A DNA stretch of 64,000 nt, taken from Bacteroidetes bacterium UBA7662. Lineage in GTDB: Bacteria; Bacteroidota; Bacteroidia; UBA7662. Positions 1 to 12,200 of this stretch are shown here, piece by piece; position 1 is the first letter of the stretch, and each line of letters starts with the position of its first letter. The notes under the pieces were generated by a model, which worked only from the letters and a program-made list of their open reading frames with translations, searched no databases and was not told the DNA's origin. The translations under genes were made by a program, and so were the position numbers. The stretch spans positions 94,105-158,104 of the forward strand of contig DLHS01000005.1 of NCBI GenBank assembly GCA_002483345.1, written 5' to 3'.

Positions 1-195
1 CAGTGAGTATGTCAGCGAAGCGTTATCCGCGCAGCGCAACCAGTACACCGGCCCTCGGCCGGTTACATTCCCAGCGGAGCGTTCCCAAGAAAGCATTCTG
101 TTTAGCAGAAATACAGTGAGTATGTCAGCGAAGCGTTCTCCGCGCAGCGCAACCAGTACACCGGCCCCGGCCGGTTACATTCCCAGCGGAGCGTT
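1..195. repeat. two direct copies of an ~82-base repeat, period 113
   Basis: Bases 1-83 and 114-195 are nearly identical: both open with CAGTGAGTATGTCAGCGAAG, carry a GGCC-rich centre and end in CCCAGCGGAGCGTT. They differ by two small changes. The 30 bases between them are unique. The second copy runs into the purQ stop codon at 194-196. The array may continue left of the window. It looks like an intergenic repeat rather than coding sequence. Confidence 0.85.
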
Positions 196-883
196 AACCA
201 ACCGTTTGCAGTATCGATTCCAGAATCTTAAGGCCATCGGTATTGCCCAATACGGGGTCAGAGGCCCTTTCCGGATGCGGCATCATACCGAAAACATTGC
301 GGTTTTTATTCGTCACACCCGCGATGTTAAGGAGTGCACCGTTTGGATTGGCCTCTGCTGTTACATTTCCGTTTTCGTCGCAGTAGTGGAAAAGAATCTG
401 GTCGTTGTCCTGCAGCGATTTAAGTCCGTCGGTTCCGATATAGTAATTACCCTCGCCATGGGCGATGGGAATTTTGAGGGCTTGCTGCGGCTCCAGTTGG
501 TTGGTCAGGAGGCTGTTGGTAGTCGCTGCTTTGATGTAGATGTTTTTGGAGATGAACTTTCGGCTTTCGTTGTGCAGCAGCACACCCGGTACGAGCTTGG
601 CTTCTGTCAGTATCTGGAAACCATTACAAATCCCCAGTACATAACCACCCCGGTTGGCATGGTTAATTACTGCGTCCATAATAGGAGAGAAGCGTGCAAT
701 GGCACCCGAACGGAGGTAGTCGCCATAGGAAAAACCACCCGGCAGCACTACAAAGTCGACCCCTTTCAGGTCCGTATCCTTGTGCCAGAGCGCCACGGTC
801 TCTGCACCAAGCAGGTCTCCAAATGCGTACAGGGTATCCCGGTCACAATTTGAGCCGGGGAAGACAACTACACCAAATTTCAT
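194..883 (-). CDS. purQ: phosphoribosylformylglycinamidine synthase, glutaminase subunit
   Basis: This cytosolic subunit hydrolyses glutamine and passes ammonia to PurL in the fourth step of purine synthesis. The 229 residues match the usual length of stand-alone PurQ. The class I glutamine amidotransferase triad is visible: the nucleophile in GICNGF (Cys86), and His203 and Glu205 in MMPHPER. The oxyanion-hole segment GGFSYGDYLRSGA is at about 49-61. The ATG at 883 directly begins the MKFGVVVFPGSNCD strand, so the start is secure. It is the last gene of a minus-strand run with 929-1900 and 1897-3369, 45 bases after the former. Its stop lies inside the terminal repeat copy. Confidence 0.96.
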   Translation of the reverse strand: MKFGVVVFPGSNCDRDTLYAFGDLLGAETVALWHKDTDLKGVDFVVLPGGFSYGDYLRSGAIARFSPIMDAVINHANRGGYVLGICNGFQILTEAKLVPGVLLHNESRKFISKNIYIKAATTNSLLTNQLEPQQALKIPIAHGEGNYYIGTDGLKSLQDNDQILFHYCDENGNVTAEANPNGALLNIAGVTNKNRNVFGMMPHPERASDPVLGNTDGLKILESILQTVG

Positions 884-928
884 ATCAGCTGATTTGTCGG
901 CAAATTTCGGAAAAAAGGAAGCAGCTTT

Positions 929-1900
929 TTACAAAATTCCTGCGCCCCACAGCAAACTCGCCCCCCAGCTGAGAATGAGCAAATCGAGCATCCAGCCAGG
1001 ACCGATGGCTTCCAGAAAACGCCCGAGGAAAAAAGAGGCTATAGGCACAAACAAACAGGCCAGGAACCAGCCGTCACTGGGTAAAAGAAAGATGGAAAGC
1101 AGGCCACAAACCAACATAATCGAAAACAAACGCTGGGTATTGCGAAGTGTATTGGTTTTGAGATTGGCACTGCCAAAACTAAGCACAAAGCCAAAAAAGA
1201 GCATGCTCAGCGAAATGGCGATGGCAATTTTCTGTCCGGTACTCAGCATATGCGCATGAAAAACAGGCAGGTCATCCAGCCGGATGATGTTGTAAAACAA
1301 GTCCCACTGACCACTCAGATACAGTATGGCAGCAGCCAGGTAAACAGGGGTAAAGTAACCCAGCAACCACACCAGCAAGGCCCGGAGCCGGAATACACCT
1401 CCCAGTAAAATGCCGAACAAGGTCACCGGAAATAATACCAGGGCCGGTTTGTAGATGAGAAAACAAATGGAAGCCAGCAAACCCGCATCAAAAATGAGTT
1501 GTAATTGGCGGGGGCTGTTGCTAACAACCATCAGGTTACGCAGAATGAGTGCAAACAAAGCCCCTGCCAGCAAGGCAGGATTAAAACTGGTCCATTCCAG
1601 CAGGGTGAAAGCACATAGCAGATAAGCAATCGCAAACAGGTTGTGCTGTTCCTGATTTACCTTGAGCTGTCTGAACAACTCATTCAGCAGTATGGCGGGA
1701 ACCACTACACAAAGCAGATTGATCAGTACCAGAACCGCCTGCGGCAGGTGGATGAGTTGTTCAAAAAGCCGGTTGCTGCCCGATAACTCTATAAACTGAT
1801 CCTGTGCTAAAAAAGAAAGCGTAAGCAATAAACTCCCGAAAACAAGGGTGGCGCCCCAGGCAAGCAGAGAATTATTGTTCCGGAAAAGGGCTGCAATCAT
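929..1900 (-). CDS. polytopic membrane protein, DUF6427-like
   Basis: A 323-residue inner-membrane protein with about eight hydrophobic segments across its length and short loops. No catalytic motif is visible. Length, hydropathy and position next to purQ resemble the Bacteroidota family DUF6427, whose function is unknown; the family name is my recollection and not a search result. Its start overlaps the stop of the upstream exported protein by four bases (ATGA), which points to translational coupling, and purQ follows 45 bases later. The three genes are probably one transcript. Confidence 0.7.
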   Translation of the reverse strand: MIAALFRNNNSLLAWGATLVFGSLLLTLSFLAQDQFIELSGSNRLFEQLIHLPQAVLVLINLLCVVVPAILLNELFRQLKVNQEQHNLFAIAYLLCAFTLLEWTSFNPALLAGALFALILRNLMVVSNSPRQLQLIFDAGLLASICFLIYKPALVLFPVTLFGILLGGVFRLRALLVWLLGYFTPVYLAAAILYLSGQWDLFYNIIRLDDLPVFHAHMLSTGQKIAIAISLSMLFFGFVLSFGSANLKTNTLRNTQRLFSIMLVCGLLSIFLLPSDGWFLACLFVPIASFFLGRFLEAIGPGWMLDLLILSWGASLLWGAGIL

Positions 1901-3369
1901 AGCGCGTCAAAGGTAAGACGGAACAGGCCTTTTTTCTTGCGTTTAACAGCCGGAATAAGCAAGGCATTCGGAGCAACCACTGCCGCGTCACTTTGAATGA
2001 TGGCCGCGTCTTCCGCTTCCGGACTTAAAATTACCCTCGGGTCCACATCCCCCTGGTTGTTGATGCGGTACAGAACAACCGCATTTTTTGAACGGCCCTC
2101 TTCGTTGTAAATAATGTTAAGGTGTTGGCTGGTTACAAAACTTACAAATGAAGTGAAAGGACTCTGTTGCGTACTTACCTGCGATTTGGGAATAATCTGC
2201 CTCCAATCGAGTGTGCCATCCGGATTGATGGAGAGGGCGATGATTTCATCGTAATGATAATATACTATCTCCCGGTAAACAGGGAAACCCTGGCTGTACT
2301 GCACATAGGTCTGGGTGGTTTCATAATTAGACTCGGCTACCAGCAAGGCACCACCATCTGACCTGACCACCACGTCCTTGATATAATAATCGGCCAGTTC
2401 TTTCTCTTTTTTCGTGTTTTTGTAGCCGATAAGTTTCACCTTAAACTCGGTATCGAAGCGGGAAAGGCCTACAGTATCCAGGAGCAGGGGACTGGTAGAA
2501 ACGCTGGCAATGACCGAACCAGCCAGTTGTGATCTGTCTTTCTCGGAGAAAAACCCGATGAGCCTGATTTTATGATTGATTTCGTCGATTGCCGGCTCAA
2601 CTGCGTTGATGAAATAAACGGAATCACGCAAAGAGACCTCTTCCATATCAAGGTTATGGCGGTTTACACGCAGCAGTTTATAGTAGAATTTAGCGGGGTC
2701 GCTGTTACGTTTTTCCTTGTCGATGACATACAGCCATAGCAGTAAATTATGTTCCTCGTCGTGCAACTGTTTCCGGAGTTCGTAGCGTTGTTTGTCCAGG
2801 GGTAACAGCAAGCGGGTACGTTGCTGTGTCTGTAGGCCGGCATCGGTAAACCGGATGTCTATGCGCATGCTTTCCAGGTCAGACTCGTCGGTATGCACAA
2901 GGGTATAGCCTTTCAGGTCGGTTCTGCCCAGGACCTTAAAATTGGAGCGGCTTCGGCTGTTTACCTGGGTTTGGTCAAAGAGGGTTGAAGGCGTACCCAC
3001 ATCGCCCTGATGAGGCAGGGAAACATAAAAGAGCCCGTGTTTTTTCAGTGTACCGGAGTAAATGGAAAAAAAAACATTTACACCCTGTTTGTCTACAACC
3101 ATGTCTTCCATTTCAATGCTTCTGTCATCCAGAGGTAATTTGTGTGAATAGATGAGCGCATTGGCATAGCTGAATTTCTCTACCGCACGTTCCTTACCAG
3201 AAGACTGATAAACATAGTAGCCCTGCTTGTCGGCCGCCAGTACTTTGGATTGGTAGGCGCCCTTAAAATGGCTGTTTATGGTGTTCCATTGAAGTTGTTG
3301 CGCCACTCCCGTACCAGCCTGGAGCAGGAAGAAAAACAAGCCGGAGAACAAAACACGAAGTCGAAGCAT
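1897..3369 (-). CDS. exported hypothetical protein
   Basis: 490 residues starting with a signal peptide (basic MLRLR, hydrophobic core LFSGLFFFLLQ, cleavage expected after GVAQ near residue 24). The remainder is mixed polar and beta-strand-like with no cysteine motif or recognised catalytic signature. It lacks a T9SS tail, so periplasm or outer-membrane face is likely. It is the first gene of the probable operon with the DUF6427-like protein and purQ. I do not recognise the family. The 145-base gap to the divergent GGGP synthase gene must hold both promoters. Confidence 0.7.
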   Translation of the reverse strand: MLRLRVLFSGLFFFLLQAGTGVAQQLQWNTINSHFKGAYQSKVLAADKQGYYVYQSSGKERAVEKFSYANALIYSHKLPLDDRSIEMEDMVVDKQGVNVFFSIYSGTLKKHGLFYVSLPHQGDVGTPSTLFDQTQVNSRSRSNFKVLGRTDLKGYTLVHTDESDLESMRIDIRFTDAGLQTQQRTRLLLPLDKQRYELRKQLHDEEHNLLLWLYVIDKEKRNSDPAKFYYKLLRVNRHNLDMEEVSLRDSVYFINAVEPAIDEINHKIRLIGFFSEKDRSQLAGSVIASVSTSPLLLDTVGLSRFDTEFKVKLIGYKNTKKEKELADYYIKDVVVRSDGGALLVAESNYETTQTYVQYSQGFPVYREIVYYHYDEIIALSINPDGTLDWRQIIPKSQVSTQQSPFTSFVSFVTSQHLNIIYNEEGRSKNAVVLYRINNQGDVDPRVILSPEAEDAAIIQSDAAVVAPNALLIPAVKRKKKGLFRLTFDAL

Positions 3370-3514
3370 GGCATAAATTTAACCAAACACCCGAACATAT
3401 GAACGATGGCTTTTAGTGTGTGTGTTGTGAATTTTAATCTTTTCGGTGCTGATTAATCCGGCGCTTATCTTATTTTTACCCTTAATCTGCCCTTTCCCTG
3501 TGAGTATCTACCCC

Positions 3515-4272
3515 ATGAATCTTTCGTTACTCGATCTGCTGAAACAACAAAGTGCATCCGGCAAAAAACAGCTGGCTGTCCTCATCGACCCTGACAAGGC
3601 TGATGACAGAGAACTTATACCGTTGGTTACCAAAGCGCAAAAAGCAGGTGCCGATTATTTTTTCGTGGGAGGAAGTCTGCTTACCAGTAACCAGCTTGAT
3701 GCGGTACTCAATACCATCCGTGAAATTTCAGATTTACCTACCATACTTTTCCCCGGAGGTGTGACCCAGATTTCTTCGCAGGCGGATGGCATGCTTCTGT
3801 TGTCACTGATCTCAGGGCGTAACCCTGAGTTTCTCATTGGCGCGCATGTAGTAGCAGCACCCATGCTGCGGCAATCCGGCATACAACTTTTACCAACCGG
3901 TTATATGCTTATCGATGGAGGTAGGCCTACGACGGTGTCTTATATCTCCAACACTACTCCTATACCCGCCGACAAAGCCGACATTGCCGCTTGTACGGCC
4001 ATGGCAGGCGAAATGCTCGGCCTCCAGCTGATTTACATGGATGCCGGCAGTGGTGCTTTGCACCCGATTCCCCAGCGAACCATTCAGGCCGTGAAAGCAG
4101 CTGTGAATCTGCCGGTAATCGTGGGTGGTGGCATTCGTGAGGCCGGTCAGGCAGAAGCAGCATTTGCCGCCGGTGCCGATGTGGTGGTAGTTGGGAATGC
4201 CTTGGAAGACCGGCCGGAGTTCATGGAAGAACTCGCCCGTGTTAAACACATGGCCAACCTTCCCCTGCAAGC

Positions 4273-4276
<4 letters not shown>
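3515..4276 (+). CDS. geranylgeranylglyceryl phosphate synthase family protein
   Basis: A TIM-barrel prenyltransferase of the PcrB/GGGPS family. It joins a polyprenyl diphosphate to sn-glycerol-1-phosphate, forming an archaeal-type ether bond. Conserved elements run in order: LIDPDK near the N-terminus, FVGGSLL, ILFPGG, the segment ISGRNPEFLIG, GYMLIDGG, and the phosphate-binding VGGGIR and VVVGNALE at the C-terminus. The ATG at 3515 (MNLSLLDLLKQQ) is preferred to an in-frame ATG at 3446 that would add 23 hydrophobic residues foreign to the family. The result is 253 residues. The last four bases overlap the convergent YyaL-type gene. The prenyl chain length cannot be read here. Confidence 0.9.
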
Positions 4277-6282
<2,006 letters not shown>

Positions 6283-6299
6283 AAATTTGGATAGCCTCC

Positions 6300-7613
6300 C
6301 TAATTCAGCTGAGGCTGATTTTTACGGGAAAAACTGGTCGTTTGGGGGTAGTCGGACTGTACCAGGAGGGGTTCGTCGGGACGTACCAGAAACAAGGCAT
6401 TAAAGCCCATAAAAAAGGTGATACCTGCCTGGGTTCCCAGGGTAGAGTCGCTGATCATACTCACAAAGAGCAGTAAATTAAAAAGATAGGCCAGCTTGCG
6501 TAAACCCGGGTATACATTTCGCAGCGACAAATACCACATAGCCATAAAAAACACCAGTCCCAGCAGGCCGAATTTGACAGCCGTTTCAAGATATTGATTA
6601 TGGGGTTTGTTAAATGGAATGTTATATTGCTGATCTTCGAACAAGGGTTTACCTGCCTGAATCAAATCACCGGTACCCACCCCCAGCCACATGTTTTCGC
6701 GCAGCAGCGGGAAATATTCCTGATAAAAGGCAATGCGTTGTCCGATAGATGAATACGTTGGCTCAGAACTGGGATACCCCTGCTGGCTTTCACGCAGTTC
6801 ATTCAAGGCTTCGTCGAAAGGCTGACGAACGCCTTCGAAACTCAGGTACATCAGCCCCCCTATTACCACACTGCCCAACGCGGCTCCCAGCCAGATACCG
6901 GAACGCTGGCGGGTATGCCGCAGATACAACAGCAAAAAGGCAGGGGTAAGCATCACAAAACCAAGCTGCCCGATACGGCCTTTGAGCAGCACCAGGGCCG
7001 TCAGCACCATACCGCTGAAAATGAACAGGGTAGTCCGTGCTTCATTCGACAATTCCCGCCATTTGCTGAACAGGTATTCTGCGAAAATGAAAATGCTGAA
7101 ACATAAAAACAAACTCGCCCGGGGTCTTTGCTCGAAAGCACTTGGAATTTTAGGCGTTCCCTTTAAGAATATGTTTTCTGTGGCTGAGATATAAAAAACA
7201 CTCACGGCTACCAGCACATTGGCCAGAGCGAAGCCTAAAAACAGCCAGCGCAACTGATCACGGGTCATCCGCAAACTGCCAACGACGATGGGCAGGGTGA
7301 AGAAATAATGTTTCATATTGATCTCCGACCAACCCTCCTGCATATCACTGGTATAACTCAGACCAATAAAATACATGACCATCAGGGCAGGGAAATAGAA
7401 CAGAAAACCGGCGCTTTTGAAAGTCTCAAACCGCCGCTGACGGATAGACGCGTCCGAAAAGCCTATAAACCAACTGATAATCAGTAAAACTTCCGCAATA
7501 CTTGAAACCGCTTTTGACAATGGAATAGCCGCTAAAAAGATGGCCAGAAATGAATAGGCAATCAGTTCAGAGTTAAACTTAAACGTAAAAGTAGATGTTG
7601 AGAAGTTTGCCAT
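6300..7613 (-). CDS. O-antigen ligase/polymerase-like membrane protein
   Basis: An inner-membrane protein of 437 residues with about ten to twelve hydrophobic segments. A large periplasmic loop (about residues 250-330) holds GVGTGDLIQAG and FNKPHNQYLETAVKFG. A PHNxYL-type sequence in a late loop is typical of the Wzy_C/WaaL family, which transfers or polymerises undecaprenol-linked glycans. The ATG at 7613 (MANFSTS) is chosen over one at 7664 that adds a short extra hydrophobic stretch. No other glycan genes are nearby, so ligase and polymerase roles cannot be separated. The YyaL-type gene follows after 17 bases. Confidence 0.85.
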   Translation of the reverse strand: MANFSTSTFTFKFNSELIAYSFLAIFLAAIPLSKAVSSIAEVLLIISWFIGFSDASIRQRRFETFKSAGFLFYFPALMVMYFIGLSYTSDMQEGWSEINMKHYFFTLPIVVGSLRMTRDQLRWLFLGFALANVLVAVSVFYISATENIFLKGTPKIPSAFEQRPRASLFLCFSIFIFAEYLFSKWRELSNEARTTLFIFSGMVLTALVLLKGRIGQLGFVMLTPAFLLLYLRHTRQRSGIWLGAALGSVVIGGLMYLSFEGVRQPFDEALNELRESQQGYPSSEPTYSSIGQRIAFYQEYFPLLRENMWLGVGTGDLIQAGKPLFEDQQYNIPFNKPHNQYLETAVKFGLLGLVFFMAMWYLSLRNVYPGLRKLAYLFNLLLFVSMISDSTLGTQAGITFFMGFNALFLVRPDEPLLVQSDYPQTTSFSRKNQPQLN

Positions 7614-7701
7614 GGCAGGCAAAATAAATAGGTAAATGGTTCGGTTACGGAAAAGCAAACGCAAGTCCGTCGCCTAAATTATAGCCCCTTATCTTAATTT
7701 G

Positions 7702-7709
7702 TATCTTTG
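7702..7709 (+). promoter_or_regulatory. -7 promoter box of ribBA
   Basis: TATCTTTG matches the Bacteroidota -7 consensus TAnnTTTG. It ends 23 bases before the ribBA ATG. No TTG is seen at the expected upstream spacing. The short leader leaves no room for an FMN riboswitch. Confidence 0.7.
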
Positions 7710-7732
7710 CAGGGCAATTTCAGTTAAAAAAC

Positions 7733-8947
7733 ATGGAAAAAATCACGCTCGACAGCATTGAATCAGCCATAGAAGATATCAAAAAAGGAAAAATAATCAT
7801 AGTTGTCGACGATGAGGACCGTGAGAACGAAGGCGATTTCCTGGCGGCAGCTTCTACTGTGACGACTGAAATGATCAATTTTATGGCCACGCATGGCCGC
7901 GGATTGATTTGCGCCCCCATCATAGAGGACCGCTGCGAAGAACTGGGCCTCGATCTGATGGTCGGAAAAAATACCACCCTCCACGAAACCCCTTTCACCA
8001 TCTCCATTGATTTACTGGGCAAGGGCTGTACGACCGGTATTTCGGCCTACGACCGCGCCATGACCATTAAGGCACTCGTTGATCCGGAAACCAAACCCGA
8101 AGACTTCGGTAAGCCTGGTCATATATTCCCGCTCAAAGCACGGCGTGGTGGCGTATTAAGACGTTCCGGACACACAGAAGCAGCCATCGATTTTGCCCGC
8201 CTCGCAGGATTTCCGCCGGTTGGGGTGATTTGTGAAATCATGAACGAGGACGGCAGCATGGCCCGCCTGCCCGACCTTAAAAAAGTTGCCGAGCGTTTCG
8301 ATATGAAACTGGTGTCTATCAAAGACCTGATTGAATACCGACTGGCCAAAGAAAGCCTCATCAAAAGAGAAATAGTCGTTGAAATGCCTACACGTTTCGG
8401 TGATTTTCAACTGGCAGCCTTCCGTCAGACCAACAACGATCAGGAACACCTTGCCCTTATAAAAGGGAAATGGGACGAAAACGAAGCCGTTCTGGTACGC
8501 GTACATTCCAGTTGTATGACCGGCGATATTTTCGGTTCCTGCCGTTGCGACTGTGGAGAACAACTCGCGGCAGCCATGCAAATGGTCGAAAAGGCTGGTA
8601 AAGGTGTAATTGTCTACATGAACCAGGAAGGCCGGGGTATTGGTCTGCTGAATAAACTGAAAGCCTATAAGCTGCAGGAACAGGGCATGGATACCGTACA
8701 GGCCAACGTAGCGCTTGGTTTTAAAATGGATGAGCGGGATTACGGAATAGGAGCCCAAATTTTACGAGACCTGGGTGTCCGCAAAATGAAACTCATGTCG
8801 AACAATCCGACTAAACGTGCCGGTTTGATGGGGTATGGACTTGAAATCGTGGCCCATGTTCCTCTTGAAATGGCTGCCAACAAACACAACGAAAGCTATC
8901 TCCAGACCAAACGGGATAAGATGGGGCATGAGATTCTGAAGGGCTGA
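7733..8947 (+). CDS. ribBA: bifunctional DHBP synthase / GTP cyclohydrolase II
   Basis: 404 residues joining two riboflavin-pathway enzymes. The N-terminal RibB half (about 1-205) makes 3,4-dihydroxy-2-butanone 4-phosphate from ribulose 5-phosphate. It shows the acidic metal site DDEDRENEGD, then THGRGLIC, GCTTGIS and the C-terminal GHTEAA. The RibA half (about 206-404) opens GTP. It shows the zinc cysteines in GSCRCDCGEQL preceded by HSSCMTGD, then QEGRGIGL, DYGIGAQIL and SNNPTKR. Both active sites look complete, so it should supply both precursor branches. It stands alone behind its own promoter. The TGA at 8945-8947 is followed by a repeat-rich gap. Confidence 0.97.
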   Translation: MEKITLDSIESAIEDIKKGKIIIVVDDEDRENEGDFLAAASTVTTEMINFMATHGRGLICAPIIEDRCEELGLDLMVGKNTTLHETPFTISIDLLGKGCTTGISAYDRAMTIKALVDPETKPEDFGKPGHIFPLKARRGGVLRRSGHTEAAIDFARLAGFPPVGVICEIMNEDGSMARLPDLKKVAERFDMKLVSIKDLIEYRLAKESLIKREIVVEMPTRFGDFQLAAFRQTNNDQEHLALIKGKWDENEAVLVRVHSSCMTGDIFGSCRCDCGEQLAAAMQMVEKAGKGVIVYMNQEGRGIGLLNKLKAYKLQEQGMDTVQANVALGFKMDERDYGIGAQILRDLGVRKMKLMSNNPTKRAGLMGYGLEIVAHVPLEMAANKHNESYLQTKRDKMGHEILKG

Positions 8948-9195
8948 TGGGGTAATGTGGGCTAAACGGTAAAACGGTAACGGTAAAACGGACACCTGGC
9001 GGTGCCTGAGGCTCCCGAAGGTTGAGCTTACGGCGTTAAAACCACGGCGGACACTGGGTGCACGGAGCCGGACACAAAGCGGTGGCTGAGCGGAGCCGAA
9101 GCCTTAGCGGGTTCATGGGACTAATGGGTTCATAAGACATCCCGATAAGCTGCGTCTCTACGTTAAAAACCGCCAGGCCAGCGTAACGAGGAAAG
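8948..9195. repeat. intergenic REP-like repeat, copy 1
   Basis: No gene is seen in this gap. It starts with short runs of GGTAAAACGG type (8969-8990). It then has CTGGCGGTGCCTGAG followed by GCTCCCGAAGG (8996-9027) and GTGGCTGAGCGGAGCCGAAG followed by CCTTAGC (9082-9108). The same blocks in the same order recur at 34441-34700. The CTGAG...CGAAG pattern resembles widespread bacterial intergenic palindromes. Confidence 0.75.
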
Positions 9196-9236
9196 CCCTC
9201 TCAAAATCTCACCTCTCGAAATCTCAATGTCTAAAA
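9196..9236 (-). repeat. gene-end repeat, copy A
   Basis: Read on the minus strand this is TTTTAGACATTGAGATTTCG followed by AGAGGTGAGA. The same element occurs on the plus strand at 29022-29062 and 57355-57393. The tamB-like stop codon TAG (9231-9233) is supplied by the repeat. Confidence 0.8.
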
Positions 9237-12200
9237 ATCCCCCTTCCAGCTATCCGGAGCCCAGGGGATACGCCTGATAAACCTGTCCTGCAGCCATCGT
9301 GTAGCATCGGCCCTCAATTCTGCACCCGTATTGTAGTTTTTGGTATAGGACAAACCAATTCCCTGCCGGTAGGTAGAACCTCTGTTGAAGATATTACGGT
9401 CGTCGATGCGGTTGAATGCCTTGAGACGGAAACTGCCATCGGCATTCACCAGGTATTCTACCGTTACCTCTGCACCCGGCAGGTCGGAAGTTGAATTACT
9501 CCGGTTACCTACATTTCCATCAATCAAAACCCTGTTGTCGAAAAGGGAAGTATTTACGGCCAGGTTCAGGTCCGAAATATTTTCCGTGTTGGCTGGTGTA
9601 GCGCCTGCCAGACCTGCCAGGTTACTGTTCCGGTAACTCACGCCGAAATTGAAATTATCGCTTGAAATAAGGTTGGAAAGCTGATTTGAAAGAACTTCTG
9701 TCACAGAATTAAGACCGCTGTTGGCGGCAAAACCCCCTGCGGCCACATCTCCTTCGGGGATAAACTGACCCGCGACAAGTAAGGCAATCACCTGGTTGTT
9801 CAGGGTTTGCTCGTCATTGTTTATGCGCTGGATGTAAGTGGCATTCGCGTCATTGGGGTCGTTTTGGTTGATCGACGGAATCTTAAGCTGGAAACTGATG
9901 GCAGGACTCAACAGCGAACCGGCGAGTTTCAGATGCGTCTCAACATTCATATATTGAGATTGACCTGGCGTAGTGGGGTTCCCTGAAACGACGGTACTTG
10001 TTACAGGAACAGCTGCCCTTTGTCTGTAAACAGCATTTACATCGAGTTGTGCGTCGTAGGGGTCGCCACTCCAGCGGATGGTGCTCCCTGAAGCTATGCG
10101 GAATCGTTTGTTGGCAATGTTTGCCAGGGTAAAAGTGTAGTCCCCGCTGGTGAAAGTATAATTGCCGAACATGGTCATTTCTCCCTGCGGGTTAACCTTT
10201 AGTTCAATTACCGCATTTCCCCGTCCTTTGATGATGTCACCGGTTTGCCGGTCAAAAATGATGCTGATCTCCGCATCAGGTGTAACCGTCAGATTCATGG
10301 TAAGCTCTACACCCTCCAGTTCCAGATTTTGGGTTATCGGTGCACTTTTCAGGGTGTCATGGCGGTTGACAAAAGTGATAAAGTCAGTTACTCCGCGACT
10401 CGATTCCACGTCGAGTGGTATCGCGAAATTGGTGCCGCGATCGGTGGTAGCTACGATGTTGATACCTACCAGTGAAATAGGGCCGCTGAAAGTAGCATAC
10501 CCGGTTAGTTTTCCGGTGCCGAAATAATCCGACTGATAATCTGGTTGTGTATTCAGAACCAGCAGATTCCGGGCATCGAGCCGCAGGTTAAGCCTTGTCT
10601 TTCTGAATTTTTCATGCATAATGCGGCCACTGAGTGTGCCTGTTCCACCCGCATCATCTGTTAAGGTGGCATTGTTAAAATCAATGGAAGTCTCCGTAAA
10701 CAGAATACGCTTGTTTACATTGTAATATTGATTCAGAAAATCTACCCTTAAACGGGCTTTTTCAAGATCTGCATATCCGGTCAGCACCGGACCTGTCAGC
10801 TTACCCTTCAGGTTCAATCTGGCGGTGGCATAACCGCTTACATCATCAAAAGCCGGTTTCAGCAATTTTTCCAATGCATGGATGGGAGAGTGTGCCAGCA
10901 CTACATCCAGGTCTATTTCCTGTTCCTCGTCCAGCTTCGACAAATATCCCCGGATGGTCATCAGCGTGTCGCCCACATTTACGATGGAAGCCGACAGATT
11001 CGCCTGGTTCAGCTCGGTTGAATAATCGCTGCTCAGGGTCACATCGCCCAGGGGTTGTCCGTCTAAAACAAACTCATCGAGCTGTATATCGCCGAATACC
11101 GCAGCCTTTTTCAGTACAGAACTTGACCTGACAGACATATTCGCAAAGCCCTCCATAGATGTTTCATAGGCCGCCAGAATAGGATTAAGCTGTTGCAGAT
11201 CCACATCTACCATCTCCAGATAGAGGCTGTCGTTCCGGTCGGCGCTGATGCGACCATGCAGGGAGATGGTCTGCCTGGCCTGTCGGAACGAAAAATTATC
11301 AATACCCGCCACGCTGTCGGTTATCCAGATATCATCCCGCTGCTCCAGCACCCAACGGTTGCCGTATAAGTCTACATAGGAAGGTCTGAATCCTAATTTC
11401 AGGCTATCTCCGCGGGTATCCATAAAACCGGCAATAGCCAGCCGGTTGTAGCTACTGTCGCCTGTGGCTTTCAGGTCGAAACGCAGGCTGTCATCTGCCA
11501 GGGTCTGCTCCGCGCTCAGTGTATGGGCTACAAAAAGTCCGTTACGGAAAATACTGTCTACATATAAATCCAGGTTCATCTCACCTGCATCTGAGCCCCC
11601 GATCAAGGAGACGTGCTTCAGCTGCAACGAATCTGCCCTGAAATCGGGGAGGGTGAAAAAGATGTCGCTTTTCTGGTGCAAGGCATCATAAAGTACATAA
11701 CCCTCCAGACTGTCGATGGCATATTTTCCAGGGAAGAAGAAGTCGGATACAGGCTGCGCGTCGTGTAAGGAGAGACTGAAATTAAAATCCTGCCGGCTAA
11801 AAGCCAGTTGCTCACTTTTTTCCTTGTGTAAATAGTGGTTGACAAACCGGTTAACACTGGTACCTAATTGCCGGAAACTGAAATGCCCTTCCATTTTAGC
11901 TTCCCCGAACGGGGCATTGAGGGTGATGTACCGACTGCTGTCGGGGTTACGGGCCGCGAACAGGTCAATGGAAGCCAGTGACAGGTGCCGGTCGTTTAAA
12001 TCCAGCTCCAGTTGCCGCAGATTCACTTCTCCTTCCACGCTATCCCGGTCGGTACCCTTCAGACATATCTCTGCAAAACCCTGAATAAGGACTGTATCCT
12101 CAGAAAGATGAAGAGATTTTAAGTCAACACGCCGGATGTCAGCAACAAAATTGTAAAAAGGCTGAGAGGGATTCAGGTCGGCCACCCCGAAAAAGTCGAA

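Noticed and set aside
116..853. 245-codon plus-strand frame opposite purQ
   Set aside because: It is antisense to a complete purQ with all catalytic residues and has no recognisable sequence.
7710..7732. FMN riboswitch before ribBA
   Set aside because: The leader is about 20 bases, too short for the aptamer, and no conserved FMN-element sequence is visible.
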